Assembly (NCBI RefSeq): GCF_005490785.1
Contig: NZ_CP027295.1
Location: 1,116,001-1,180,000 of the forward strand
Source of the DNA: Brachybacterium sp. SGAir0954
GTDB lineage: Bacteria; Actinomycetota; Actinomycetes; Actinomycetales; Dermabacteraceae
Direction: 5' to 3'
Length of the DNA stretch: 64,000 nt
Within the stretch, counting starts at the first letter, position 1. Each line of letters begins with the position of its first letter. A program made the translations under genes and the position numbers. The notes beneath the pieces were generated by a model. The model did no database searches and was not told the origin of the DNA. It saw only the letters and a program-made list of their open reading frames with translations. This document shows positions 51,812 to 61,801 of the stretch, piece after piece.

Positions 51812-54800
51812 AGCTCCACCACCTGCGCCTCACCGCGATCGGCCCCTTCGCCGGCACCGTCGACGTCGACTTCGCCGCCCTCGGCGCGAGCGGCATGTTC
51901 CTGCTCGAGGGGCCCACCGGCTCCGGCAAGTCCACGATCCTCGACGCGATCGTCTACGCCCTCTACGGCCAGGTCGCCGGCAGCGCCACGAGCACCGACC
52001 GCATCCGCTCCCAGTTCGCCGGCCCCACCGAGCCGAGCGTCGTGGACCTCGTGTTCGAGACCGGCGCCGGGATCTTCCGGGTGCGCCGCAGCCCCGAGTT
52101 CCAGCGCACCAAGCAGCGTGGGACGGGCACCACCAAGGAGCAGGCCAAGGCCGTGCTCTGGCGGATCGGCTCGCCCGAGCTCATCCCCGCCGTGGTCGAG
52201 GACTCCGCCGGCGCCGGCGCGGGCCTCGAGGCCGTCGCGACCCGCATGGACGAGGTGGGACGCGAGATCCAGCGCGCCGTGGGCCTCAGCCGCGAGCAGT
52301 TCACGCAGACGGTCCTGCTGCCCCAGAACGAGTTCGCCCGCTTCCTGCGCGCGGGCACGGCCGAGCGTCAGCAGGTGCTGCAGCGGGTCTTCGGCACCGA
52401 GCTGTACGAGCAGGTCGAGAAGCGCCTCGCCGAGATGCGTGTCGATGCGAACAAGCAGGTCACCGCCGCGAGGGAGACGCTCGGCCGGGCGCTCGCCCGC
52501 TTCGTCGAGGCGACCGGCGTCGAGGGGGAGCAGGAGGCGGCCCTCACCGGGCAGGCGCAGGCCCTGCGCCCGGAGGCGCTCGCCGAGGGGGCCGACGCCG
52601 CCCTCGCCGGCGTCACGACGCGCGCGCAGGAGGCCACGGCCCGCGCGGCCGCGACGCAGCAGGCGGAGCAGGCGGCGCGCACCGCCGCCGAGGCCGCCGC
52701 CCTCGCCGCCCGCCGCATCGACCGCCGCCGCGAGCTGCGGACGCTCGCGGCGCGGCTCGAGGAGCAGAAGCCTGCCGTCGACGGCGCACGCACCGCCCTG
52801 TCCCGTGACGAGGCGGCCCGGCCGGTCGTCGGCGCGCTCGGGCGCCGCGAGGAGGCCCGCGCCCGCGCCGCTGCCGCGATCGAGGCGCTCGCCGACCTCG
52901 CCGCCCGCACCGGCGAGGAGCGCCCCGACCTGCTCGCGCTGCTGCCCGACGGGGCCGACAGGGCCGACGGCGCCGCCGGGACCGACGGGACGGCCGGCGG
53001 CTCCCGGGCCGCGGAGGCGGACGCCGCCCTCGCCGCCGCCGTCCAGGAGTCGACCACCGCGGCCGGCGCCCTCGCCGATCTCGTCGCCCTCGAGACGGGG
53101 CTCGCCGCCCGGGAGAAGGCCCTCGACGAGGAGCGCGAGCGGATCGCCGCCTCGCGCACCGCCCTGGCCTCGGCCACCGCTCTGCTCGAGGCGCGGCCCG
53201 CCGCCCGGGAGGAGCTCGTCACCGCGCGGGACGAGGCCCGCACCCGCGCCGCCGGCCTCGCCGATGCGCGGCTCGCGCAGGCCGCCGCGACGGAGCAGGC
53301 GACCGCATCCCGCGCCGCGCAGCAGCAGGCCGCCGCCGTCGAGACCGCTCTGGAGACTCAGAAGAAGGCACTGGCCACGGCCTCCTCCGCCGCCGAGGCG
53401 GAGTCCGCGCTGCGTCGCCGTCGCTACGCCGGGATCGCCGCCGAGCTCGCCGTCGCCCTCGAGGACGGGGACCCGTGCCCCGTGTGCGGCGCTCTCGAGC
53501 ACCCCCACCGCGCGGACCCGGCGAAGGACGCCGTGAGCCCCGAGCAGGTCGAGGCCGCGGAGGCCGCCCGGGTCGAGGCGGAGGCCGCACGCTCCCGCGC
53601 CGAGCAGGCCCACGCCCTCGCCGAGGAGAAGCTCGCGCGCCTGCGCGAGGCCGCCGGTGAGCTCGAGCCCGACGCCGCCCGCGCCGCCCTCGAGGCCGCG
53701 ACCACCCGGGTGCAGGCCGCGCAGGAGGCGCAGGAGACGGCCTCCCGGCTCGAGCAGCGGATCACCGCCCACGATGCCGAGACCGAGCAGCTCACCCGGC
53801 GCGGCCAGGCGGACGCCCTCGCCCTCTCCCGCGCGGAGACGGCCCTCGAGGCCGCCGCGACCGCGATCGGGACGGACCGGGAGCGGATCGTCGAGGCCCG
53901 CGGGGAGGACGGCAGCGTCGGCCACCGGCGCCGCGCGCACCTCGCCCGCGCCGCCGCCGCGACCACGCTGCGCGACGCCCTGCGCGCCCGCACCGAGGCC
54001 GAGGAGCGGGCCCGCGAGGCGGAGGAGGAATCCACCCGTGCCCTCGCCGCCGCCGCGATCGCCACGGACGAGCAGGCCCGCGCCGCCGTGCTCGAGCCCG
54101 CCGAGCGCAGGCGCCTCGCGACGCTCCTCGAGGCCCGGGCCGTGGACGAGGCCCGCCTCGCCGACGGCCTGGCCGAGGAGGGCGTCGGCGACGCCCCGAC
54201 GACCGACGCCGCCCTCGAGGAGGCACGGGCCGCGGTCACCGCGACCGCGCAGGCCCTCACCGTCGCCCAGGCTGCCGCCCGGGAGGACGGCGCCGCCGCG
54301 GCGCGCCTCGAGGCGGTCGCCGAGCGCGGCCGCACCGCCCGCACCGCCCTCGACCGGGCGATCGACGAGGTGCGCAGCGTGAGCGAGCGCGCCGGCGTGA
54401 TCGTGCGCGTCGCCGACCTCGCGACCGGCCGCTCTGCCGACGGGGAGCGCGTGCAGCTGTCCACCTACGTGCTCAAGTGGCGGCTCGACGCCGTGGTCGA
54501 GGCGGCCAACGCGCGCCTGGCCCTGTTCTCCGGGTCGGAGCTCGAGCTGCTGCGCGACACCGGCGCCCGCGGCGCCCGGAAGACGGGACTGGACCTGCTG
54601 GTCATGGACCGCCGCACCGATCAGGTGCGCGTGCCCGAGACCCTCTCCGGCGGCGAGACCTTCTTCGTCTCTCTCGCACTCGCCCTGGGCCTCGCGGACA
54701 TCGTCATGGGGGAGGCGGGCGGCGTGCAGATGGAGACCCTCTTCATCGACGAGGGCTTCGGCTCCCTGGACCCCGAGACGCTCGAGACCGTGGTCCGCGA

Positions 54801-54936
54801 GATCGGGCGCCTCGCGGAGGGCGGCCGCACCATCGGGATCGTCAGCCACGTCGGCGACATGAAGGCGCAGGTCGCCGAGCAGATCCACGTGCGCCGCGGG
54901 GAGGGCAGCCGATCCACGCTCACGATCACCGCCTGA
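51808..54936 (+). CDS. sbcC: Exonuclease SbcC (Rad50-type SMC ATPase)
   Basis: 1042 residues. Walker A GPTGSGKSTILDAI near 36, long Ala/Glu/Arg coiled coils, the zinc-hook CPVCG near 556, ABC signature LSGGETFFVSLALALGLAD near 945 and Walker B TLFIDEGFGSLD near 977. It forms the SbcCD complex for double-strand-break and hairpin processing. A Gly/Asp/Ala stretch near 382-396 is encoded by five 9-bp repeat units and interrupts the first coil. Confidence 0.93.
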   Translation: MKLHHLRLTAIGPFAGTVDVDFAALGASGMFLLEGPTGSGKSTILDAIVYALYGQVAGSATSTDRIRSQFAGPTEPSVVDLVFETGAGIFRVRRSPEFQRTKQRGTGTTKEQAKAVLWRIGSPELIPAVVEDSAGAGAGLEAVATRMDEVGREIQRAVGLSREQFTQTVLLPQNEFARFLRAGTAERQQVLQRVFGTELYEQVEKRLAEMRVDANKQVTAARETLGRALARFVEATGVEGEQEAALTGQAQALRPEALAEGADAALAGVTTRAQEATARAAATQQAEQAARTAAEAAALAARRIDRRRELRTLAARLEEQKPAVDGARTALSRDEAARPVVGALGRREEARARAAAAIEALADLAARTGEERPDLLALLPDGADRADGAAGTDGTAGGSRAAEADAALAAAVQESTTAAGALADLVALETGLAAREKALDEERERIAASRTALASATALLEARPAAREELVTARDEARTRAAGLADARLAQAAATEQATASRAAQQQAAAVETALETQKKALATASSAAEAESALRRRRYAGIAAELAVALEDGDPCPVCGALEHPHRADPAKDAVSPEQVEAAEAARVEAEAARSRAEQAHALAEEKLARLREAAGELEPDAARAALEAATTRVQAAQEAQETASRLEQRITAHDAETEQLTRRGQADALALSRAETALEAAATAIGTDRERIVEARGEDGSVGHRRRAHLARAAAATTLRDALRARTEAEERAREAEEESTRALAAAAIATDEQARAAVLEPAERRRLATLLEARAVDEARLADGLAEEGVGDAPTTDAALEEARAAVTATAQALTVAQAAAREDGAAAARLEAVAERGRTARTALDRAIDEVRSVSERAGVIVRVADLATGRSADGERVQLSTYVLKWRLDAVVEAANARLALFSGSELELLRDTGARGARKTGLDLLVMDRRTDQVRVPETLSGGETFFVSLALALGLADIVMGEAGGVQMETLFIDEGFGSLDPETLETVVREIGRLAEGGRTIGIVSHVGDMKAQVAEQIHVRRGEGSRSTLTITA
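52951..52995 (+). repeat. Five 9-bp units inside sbcC
   Basis: GGGGCCGAC, AGGGCCGAC, GGCGCCGCC, GGGACCGAC and GGGACGGCC run in register, encoding a Gly-Ala-Asp-type loop within the coiled coil. Confidence 0.6.
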
Positions 54937-54954
54937 GCGGCCGGTCCCTGCCGC

Positions 54955-55201
54955 TCAGCGCTTCGCGGCGGCAGGGACGGCCGCCGTGGGCCGCCAGCTC
55001 TTCAGCACCTTCATCGCGAAGCGGGAGGAGATCTTCGAGACGCCCGGGATCGCGATGACCTCCTCGGTGAGGACGTGCTCGTACGCCTCGAGGCCTGCGA
55101 CGGCCACGCGCACGCAGTGGTCGGGCGAGCCGAACAGGCGGTACAGCTCGACCACCTCGTCGAAGCCCTGGATCGTCGTCTCGAAGCGCTCGACGATCGT
55201 C
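54955..55201 (-). pseudogene. 3' remnant of an Lrp/AsnC-family regulator gene
   Basis: The minus-strand frame reads IVERFETTIQGFDEVVELYRLFG, then DHCVRVAVAGLEAYEHVL and IAIPGVSKISSRFAMKVLKSW, which matches the second half of an Lrp/AsnC ligand-binding (RAM) domain. The helix-turn-helix and first half of the RAM domain are missing; upstream the frame runs into a 9-bp repeat encoding Gly-Pro-Ala. A GTG at 55155 could start a 66-residue peptide, but nothing supports function. With the shortened azlD beside it, this looks like a locus eroded by deletion. Confidence 0.65.
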
Positions 55202-55246
55202 GGCCCCGCAGGACCCGCAGGACCCGCACGACCCGTCGGACCCGGA
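55202..55246. repeat. Five 9-bp units at the lrp/azlD junction
   Basis: GGCCCCGCA, GGACCCGCA, GGACCCGCA, CGACCCGTC and GGACCCGGA lie in tandem exactly where the lrp-like sequence stops and 10 bp before the azlD start. Confidence 0.7.
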
Positions 55247-55255
55247 GGCCGCGCA

Positions 55256-55485
55256 TGTCGGAGACCACCTACCTCCTGGCCGTGATGGTGATCGGCTTCG
55301 GCATCACCTTCGCCCTGCGGGCCGTGCCCTTCGTGATCCTGCAGCCGCTGCGCGACTCGCCGCTGGTCGCGCAGATGTCCCGCTGGATGCCGGTGGGGAT
55401 CCTCGCGATCCTCGCCGTGTCGACCCTGCGCAGCTCGATCGGCGCGGGGACGGCGACCTTCGTGCTGCTCGTGAACCTGGCCTGA
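55256..55485 (+). pseudogene. Shortened AzlD-like branched-chain amino acid exporter subunit
   Basis: 76 residues: YLLAVMVIGFGITFALRAVPF and PLRDSPLVAQMSRWMPVGIL are AzlD helices 1 and 2, and the end GTATFVLLVN matches the usual AzlD C-terminus. Family members have about 100-110 residues; some 30 residues containing a middle helix are missing between about 60 and 61, without a frameshift. No azlC is present in the window. Either a degenerate gene or an unusually small protein; I favour decay because the adjacent regulator is also truncated. Confidence 0.6.
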
Positions 55486-55539
55486 GGGGGGGGGACGGGT
55501 CCGCGACCCGGCAGTCCGTCAGCTCCGACGGTCAGCAGC

Positions 55540-56217
55540 TCAGCGCCGGCGCCCGGAGTCGCCCCGCCCGGCGATGTCCTCGAGGACATCGATCTCGCCG
55601 GTGCGCGACCAGTGCCGCTCCTCACGGCCGAACAGCGGCACCCCGAGCCGCGTGAGCAGCGGGGCGAGCATCGCGCCCATCCATGCGCCGAGCGAGTTCG
55701 AGAAGACGTCGTCGATGTCCGCGATCCGCACCCCGCAGGGGTAGAGGCCCCAGGCGCCCGTGTACTGGGTCGCCTCGATGAGCACCGAGAGCATGACGCC
55801 CATCGCGAGCGCCGTCGTCACGTCGAGGCGGAACACGCCGCGCAGGATCGCGCCGAGCGGCACGAACAGCACGATGTTGGCGATCAGCTGCAGCGTGGGC
55901 CAGGCGATGAGCAGGCCGATGCCGGTCGTCCCCGCGCTGTACGTGTCGATGATCTGCGTGATCGCGTGGAAGGGGACCGCGCGCAGCTCCCCGCCCACGC
56001 GCCGGCTGCAGGTGACGGCGACCTCGTAGGCGGGGGCGACGGTGAGCCCCGCGAGCGCCATCGTGTACACGCAGATCGCGGCGACGCCGATCAGGCGCAG
56101 GGGGCGCCAGCGGCCGAACCGACGGCGCTGCAGCAGCACGGCCACAGGGCTGATCAGCACGAACACCCCGAGGCCGCCCACCACGCCCACCAGGGCCAGT
56201 CGCACCAGCTCGTTCAC
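55540..56217 (-). CDS. VanZ-family membrane protein
   Basis: 225 residues with about five helices. ANIVLFVPLGAILRG and SVLIEATQ...DIDDVFSNSLGAWMG are the VanZ signature. VanZ relatives alter teicoplanin sensitivity in some hosts, but most are uncharacterised envelope proteins. GTG 56217 is preferred because TAGCGT (minus strand, 56225-56230) ends 7 nt before it, giving a leaderless transcript. Confidence 0.87.
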   Translation of the reverse strand: MNELVRLALVGVVGGLGVFVLISPVAVLLQRRRFGRWRPLRLIGVAAICVYTMALAGLTVAPAYEVAVTCSRRVGGELRAVPFHAITQIIDTYSAGTTGIGLLIAWPTLQLIANIVLFVPLGAILRGVFRLDVTTALAMGVMLSVLIEATQYTGAWGLYPCGVRIADIDDVFSNSLGAWMGAMLAPLLTRLGVPLFGREERHWSRTGEIDVLEDIAGRGDSGRRR

Positions 56218-56224
56218 GCCGGGC

Positions 56225-56230
56225 ACGCTA
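56225..56230 (-). promoter_or_regulatory. Leaderless -10 of the VanZ-family gene
   Basis: TAGCGT on the minus strand, 7 nt before GTG 56217. Confidence 0.5.
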
Positions 56231-56350
56231 CGACCGCCCGCTGGGAACTGGCCCGCGGGCCCGAGGTAGCTCACACCGGGTGGGCGTCCCCGCCCGCCCG
56301 GGCGCGCAGGGTTCTACGATCTCCTCGTCCCCCCGACGGCAGGAGCCACC

Positions 56351-57343
56351 ATGACGACCACGCCCGGCGCCGCCCCGCGCGCCTTCGCCCACCCCGCCCC
56401 CGCGGCGGGCTCCCGGATCGTCGGGACCGGCCACTACCGGCCCGAGCGCGTCATGACGAACACGGACCTCGAGAAGCTCGTCGAGACGAGCGACGAGTGG
56501 ATCGTCCAGCGCACCGGCATCGAGGAGCGCCGCATCGCCGCGGAGGACCAGGACGTCGCGGACCTCGCCGCGGAGGCCGGCCGGATGGCCCTCGCCGACG
56601 CCGGCGTGGACCCCTCCGAGGTCACCCAGGTCATCGTCGCCACCTGCTCGAACCTCGAGCGCTCCCCGAGCGCCGCGGGCCGCGTCGCCCAGCTGCTGAG
56701 CCTCACGGACCCCGCCTCCTTCGACGTGGGCGCCGCCTGCTCCGGCTTCGAGCACGCGCTCGCCGTGGCGGACATGTCGATCCGCTCCGGCACCTCGACC
56801 ACCACGCTCGTCATCGGTGCGGAGAAGCTCTCCCAGGTCACCGACTACACCGATCGCACCACGTGCATCCTCACGGCCGACGGCGCCGGCGCGATGGTCC
56901 TGCGCCCCAGCGACGAGCCCACCATCTCGCCCGTCGTCTGGGGCAGCGTCCCCGAGCTCGCGGACGCCGTCACCATCAACGGCGAGGGCCCCGCCTTCGC
57001 GCAGGAGGGGCGCAAGGTGCTCGGCTGGGCGCTGCGCGAGGCCCCGAAGATCTCCCGCCGCATCGTCGAGGCCGCCGGCCTGACCATGTCGGACATCGAC
57101 GTGTTCGTGCCCCACCAGGCGAACCTGCGGATGATCGAGCCGCTCGCCGCCGCGCTGGACCTGCGGGAGGACGCGATCGTCGCGGACGACATCGTCACCT
57201 CCGGCAACACCTCCGCCGCGACGATCCCCCTCGCGATCTCCCGCCTCCGCGAGGCCGGCCGGATCCCCTCCGGGGCGACCGCGCTGCTCGTCGGCTTCGG
57301 CGGCGGCTTCTCCTGGGCCGGTCAGGTCGTGCGCCTGCCCTGA
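56351..57343 (+). CDS. 3-oxoacyl-ACP synthase III (FabH-type)
   Basis: 330 residues. The catalytic triad is present: Cys near 130 in GAACSGFEHAL, His near 255 in VPHQANLRMIEPLA, Asn near 285 in SGNTSAATIPLA; GFGGGFSWAG ends the protein. It starts fatty acid synthesis by condensing acyl-CoA with malonyl-ACP. It stands alone, outside a fab cluster, with CAGGAG before the ATG, so it may be a second FabH or one for branched primers. Confidence 0.88.
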   Translation: MTTTPGAAPRAFAHPAPAAGSRIVGTGHYRPERVMTNTDLEKLVETSDEWIVQRTGIEERRIAAEDQDVADLAAEAGRMALADAGVDPSEVTQVIVATCSNLERSPSAAGRVAQLLSLTDPASFDVGAACSGFEHALAVADMSIRSGTSTTTLVIGAEKLSQVTDYTDRTTCILTADGAGAMVLRPSDEPTISPVVWGSVPELADAVTINGEGPAFAQEGRKVLGWALREAPKISRRIVEAAGLTMSDIDVFVPHQANLRMIEPLAAALDLREDAIVADDIVTSGNTSAATIPLAISRLREAGRIPSGATALLVGFGGGFSWAGQVVRLP

Positions 57344-57422
57344 CCCGGGCCCGTCCGGGGCGGCCGCATAGGATGGCGCCCGCCCGCTGCTCGCCCGTCC
57401 GTCCCCGCACCCGGAGGTCCCC

Positions 57423-57935
57423 GTGGTCGATTCGCTGACCGTCCAGGTCGTGGTGACCGTGCTCGTCGCCCTCGCCTACGCGGTGGGGCTCATGGGGATC
57501 ATCGTGCCGGTGCTGCCGGGCACGATCCTCATCGTCATCTCGACTCTCGTCTGGGCGATCGTCATCGGCGGCTGGCCGGCCTGGGTCGCCTTCGCGATCG
57601 TGCTGGTGCTCGGCGCGATCGGGATGACCTGCAGCTACGTGCTCACGGGACGGAGGCTGAAGGCGCACGAGGTACCCACCTGGCCGCTGCTCGTCGGCAT
57701 CGCGGCGGGCATCGTCGGCATCTTCGTGATCCCGTTCCTGGGCCTGCCGATCGGCTTCATCGTCGGGCTGTACGTCTCCGAGGCGCTGCGTCTGAAGGAC
57801 GCACGCCGCGGCCTGACCAGCGCCTGGGTCGCCGTGAAGGCGCTGGGCACGGGGATCCTCGTGGAGTTCTCGCTCGCGATGCTCTCCACGATCACCTTCG
57901 CGATCGCGGTGACGGTCCACTTCGTGACCCGCTGA
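57423..57935 (+). CDS. DUF456 membrane protein
   Basis: 170 residues with about four to five helices. GIIVPVLPGTILI and the Gly-rich G.IGMxxxY segment, with FVIPFLGLPIGFIVGLYVSE, match DUF456. Function unknown. GGAGG precedes GTG 57423, and TAGGAT near 57369 is a possible -10. Its stop directly abuts the convergent LysR stop, with no base between. Confidence 0.82.
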   Translation: MVDSLTVQVVVTVLVALAYAVGLMGIIVPVLPGTILIVISTLVWAIVIGGWPAWVAFAIVLVLGAIGMTCSYVLTGRRLKAHEVPTWPLLVGIAAGIVGIFVIPFLGLPIGFIVGLYVSEALRLKDARRGLTSAWVAVKALGTGILVEFSLAMLSTITFAIAVTVHFVTR

Positions 57936-58892
57936 TCACCCCAGCGGGACGAGCGGCCGCGCCCCCGGCGGCGGGGTCGCCGCGGTCCCTGCCTCCGCCT
58001 CGGCCGTGCCGGGGGAGGGGGTCCCCAGCAGCTCGAGCAGCAGCACGGCGGGGACGTCGGCGCGCGGGCTGATCGGGCTCACCGCCCCCACCGTCCACTC
58101 CGGGGACTCCGCTCCGGGCAGCGGGATCGTGCGCAGCGTCGCCGCCTGCGGCTTGGCCGCCACGTGCCGGGGGACGATCGCCACGCCCAGGCCGCGGGAG
58201 ACGAGGTCGAGGAGGGTGTGGACGTCGTTCACGCTGCAGCGCACGCGGCGCGTCACCGCATGCGCGGCGAGCAGCTCGTCGTTGAGGGTGCGCACACCCC
58301 ACGAGGGGCTGAAGTCCACGAAGTCGCGGCCCGCGAGGTCGCTCCAGCGCAGGGGCGTGCGCGAGGCGAGGTCGCTGTCCGCGGGGACGACGAGCACGAG
58401 CGGCTCCCCGCCCAGGGGCTGGTGGCGCAGGGAGGTCGGCGGGCGCGTGGTCGCGACGAAGGCGACGTCGAGGGTCCCGCCGCGCACCGCGTCGACGAGC
58501 TCGTGGGAGCCGGACTGCGCGAACTCCGTGGCGACGCCCGGGTAGCGGCGGTGGAAGCGCTCGAGCAGCGTGGAGACGTCCACGAGCCCCAGGCACTGCT
58601 CGGCCCCCACCCGCAGGGAGCCGCTCACCGTCCGGGTCGAGCGCACCACGGCGTCGCGCGCGCGGGCCGCCTCGTCGACCATCGCCCGGGCGTGCGGCAG
58701 CAGCGCCTCCCCGGCCGCGGTGAGCTCCACCCGGCGCGTGGTCCGGTCGAACAGCGGCGTGCCGAGCTCCGACTCGAGGCTGCGGATGGCGCTGCTCAGC
58801 CCCGACTGCGACACCCCGGTGAGGGCCGCGGCCCGCGTGAAGTGGCGCTCCTCGGAGAGCGCGAGCACGTACTCCATCTGCCGCAGATCCAT
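57936..58892 (-). CDS. LysR-family transcriptional regulator
   Basis: 318 residues. N-terminal HTH: MEYVLALSEERHFTRAAALTGVSQSGLSSAIRSLESELGTPLFDRTTRRVELTAAG (the standard LysR start, described by its ends). The effector domain follows. ATG 58892 has GGAGGACC upstream. It is divergent from an aldo-keto reductase, the classic LysR target arrangement, with an inverted repeat between. The C-terminus is Pro/Ala-rich. Confidence 0.9.
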   Translation of the reverse strand: MDLRQMEYVLALSEERHFTRAAALTGVSQSGLSSAIRSLESELGTPLFDRTTRRVELTAAGEALLPHARAMVDEAARARDAVVRSTRTVSGSLRVGAEQCLGLVDVSTLLERFHRRYPGVATEFAQSGSHELVDAVRGGTLDVAFVATTRPPTSLRHQPLGGEPLVLVVPADSDLASRTPLRWSDLAGRDFVDFSPSWGVRTLNDELLAAHAVTRRVRCSVNDVHTLLDLVSRGLGVAIVPRHVAAKPQAATLRTIPLPGAESPEWTVGAVSPISPRADVPAVLLLELLGTPSPGTAEAEAGTAATPPPGARPLVPLG

Positions 58893-58928
58893 TGATCGGT
58901 CCTCCTCATGACGCACATCGGTCCATGC

Positions 58929-59803
<875 letters not shown>

Positions 59804-59820
59804 CCCCCACCTCCGCATCC

Positions 59821-59852
59821 GGAGGGCCGGCGACGCACGCCGCCGGCCCTCC
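59821..59852 (+). terminator. Terminator between the two AKR genes
   Basis: GGAGGGCCGGCG and CGCCGGCCCTCC form a perfect 12-bp stem with an 8-nt loop. Confidence 0.7.
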
Positions 59853-59883
59853 GCCCCCTCACCCCAGCACAGGAGCAGCGACG

Positions 59884-60816
59884 ATGCGCACCTTCACCCT
59901 CCCCGGCACGGAGATCACCGCGCCCAACGTGGTCCTCGGTCTCATGCGGATCCAGGACAAGTCCGACGACGAGGTCCGCACCCTGGTGCGCACCGCCCGC
60001 GACGCCGGCATCGACTTCTTCGACCACGCCGACGTCTACGGCAGCTCCACCCACGGCTGCGAGCGGCGCTTCGCGGAGGCCATGCGGCTGACCCCGTCCG
60101 AGCGCGAGCAGATCACCCTGCAGACCAAGACCGGGATCCGCCACCCCGGCCCCTACTTCGACTTCTCCGCCGAGCACATCGTCGAGTCCGTCGAGGAGTC
60201 CCTCGCCGCGCTCGGCACCGACTACCTCGACATCCTGCTGCTGCACCGCCCGGACGCCCTCGTGGAGCCCGAGGAGGTGGCGGACGCCTTCGACCGGCTG
60301 CACGAGGCCGGCAAGGTGCGCTCCTTCGGCGTCTCGAACCACACGCCCCGGCAGATCGACCTGCTGAAGAAGCACGTGCGCCAGCCGATCGTCGCGAACC
60401 AGGTGCAGCTCTCGATCACGCACGCGCCGCTCATCGCCCAGGGCGTCGCCGCGAACATGCAGGGGCTCGACCAGTCGATCAGCCGGGACGACGGTCTCGT
60501 CGACCACGCCCGCCTGCACGACATCACGCTGCAGGCCTGGTCCCCCTTCCAGGCGGGCTTCTTCGACGGGCCCTTCCTGGGGTCGGAGAAGTACCCCGAG
60601 CTGAACGCGGTGCTGGACCGCCTCGCGCAGCAGTACGACGTCACGACCACCGCGATCGCGGTCGCCTGGATCACCCGGCACCCGGCGAACATGCAGGTGG
60701 TGCTCGGCACCACGACCCCGCAGCGGGTCACCGACTCCGCGGCGGGATCGGACCTGCCGCTCACCCGCGCCGAGTGGTACGAGATCCTCCGGGCGGCGGG
60801 CTACACCGTCCCCTGA
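59884..60816 (+). CDS. Aldo/keto reductase, YdhF-type
   Basis: 310 residues. Catalytic Asp/Tyr in FFDHADVYGSS, Lys in LQTKTGIR, His in ILLLHRPD; SNHTPRQIDLL and QAWSPFQAG follow. This matches the YdhF (AKR11-like) oxidoreductase branch and not the 278-residue AKR upstream. AGGAG lies 8-9 nt before ATG 59884. It overlaps the convergent XRE gene by 16 bp. Confidence 0.88.
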   Translation: MRTFTLPGTEITAPNVVLGLMRIQDKSDDEVRTLVRTARDAGIDFFDHADVYGSSTHGCERRFAEAMRLTPSEREQITLQTKTGIRHPGPYFDFSAEHIVESVEESLAALGTDYLDILLLHRPDALVEPEEVADAFDRLHEAGKVRSFGVSNHTPRQIDLLKKHVRQPIVANQVQLSITHAPLIAQGVAANMQGLDQSISRDDGLVDHARLHDITLQAWSPFQAGFFDGPFLGSEKYPELNAVLDRLAQQYDVTTTAIAVAWITRHPANMQVVLGTTTPQRVTDSAAGSDLPLTRAEWYEILRAAGYTVP

Positions 60817-61730
60817 TCCCGCACCGCCCCTCCCGCCCCGGGCAGCACGCTCCCCGAGGCGGGGGAGGCGGCGTCGTCGGCCGCACGCTCCGAGGCCCAC
60901 CAGCTCGCGAGCAGCCGCAGCTTCTCCTCGCTCTCGGAGCCCGGGACGGCGGTGTACACGGTGAGATCGGCGCCGTCGTCGGCCCGCAGGTCCAGCACGT
61001 TGTACTCGAGCTCCACGAGCCCCACGACCGGATGGCTCAGGCGCTTCAGGCCCTCGATGTGCAGCCGCACGTCGTGCCGAGCCCAGCGCCGGCGGAACTC
61101 CTCGGAGCGGGTGGACAGCTCGCCCACGAGCTCCGTGATCGAGGGGTCGAAGGGGTTCCGCCCGGCGACCGCGCGCAGGGACGCCACGTTGACGTCGGCG
61201 ATCATCTCCCAGTCCGGGTAGAACTGCCGCGAGGCGGGGTCCAGGAAGATGAAGCGCCCGTAGCCGGGACGCTCGCCCTGGGAACGGAACAGCGGGTCGT
61301 ACAGCGCACGGGCCAGCGGGTTCGTCGCGAGGATCTCGCTGCGCGGGTTCGCGAGCACCGCCGCACCCTCGGAGATCGAGTCCACGAGATGCAGCATGCT
61401 GGGCCGGATCCCCTGCTCCTGACGGCGCGGGGCTCGGGCCCGGTGGCCGGCGTTCGCGGCCCGCGCGAGGTTCATGAGGTACGTCTGCTCCGCCTCGTCC
61501 AGACGCAGCGCCGTGGCGATCGCACCGAGCACCTCGTCGGAGACGCCGCGCAGGTCACCGCGCTCCACCTTCGTGTAGTACTCGACGCTCACGCCCGCGA
61601 GCACCGCGACCTCCCCGCGGCGCAGCCCGGGCACGCGGCGCGGGCCGCCCGGGGGAAGGCTCACCATCGCGGGGGTCACCTTCGCACGGCGGCTGATGAG
61701 GAACTCGCGCACCTCGTCCTTCTGGCTCAT
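60801..61730 (-). CDS. XRE/MmyB-type regulator
   Basis: 309 residues. HTH: VPGLRRGEVAVLAGVSVEYYTKVERG, followed by the MmyB-like ligand-binding (PAS-type) domain VLATNPLARALYDP...GRFIFLDPASRQFYPDW. Regulators of this class commonly control a divergent dehydrogenase, here the zinc ADH. TACGCT on the minus strand (61738-61743) ends 7 nt before ATG 61730 (leaderless); GGGAG is also present. An in-frame extension to 61907 is low-complexity and unlikely. Confidence 0.88.
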   Translation of the reverse strand: MSQKDEVREFLISRRAKVTPAMVSLPPGGPRRVPGLRRGEVAVLAGVSVEYYTKVERGDLRGVSDEVLGAIATALRLDEAEQTYLMNLARAANAGHRARAPRRQEQGIRPSMLHLVDSISEGAAVLANPRSEILATNPLARALYDPLFRSQGERPGYGRFIFLDPASRQFYPDWEMIADVNVASLRAVAGRNPFDPSITELVGELSTRSEEFRRRWARHDVRLHIEGLKRLSHPVVGLVELEYNVLDLRADDGADLTVYTAVPGSESEEKLRLLASWWASERAADDAASPASGSVLPGAGGAVRDQGTV

Positions 61731-61737
61731 GCTCCCG

Positions 61738-61743
61738 AGCGTA
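61738..61743 (-). promoter_or_regulatory. Leaderless -10 of the XRE regulator gene
   Basis: TACGCT on the minus strand, 7 nt before ATG 61730. Confidence 0.45.
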
Positions 61744-61801
61744 GGGGCGCCGGCGACGGCGAGGGAGGTCTCGTGAGTACCCCGCACCGATGCCCCGGGC
61801 C

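Noticed and set aside
51775-54888. 1037-codon minus-strand frame
   Set aside because: Antisense of sbcC, which has Walker A/B, zinc hook and signature motifs.
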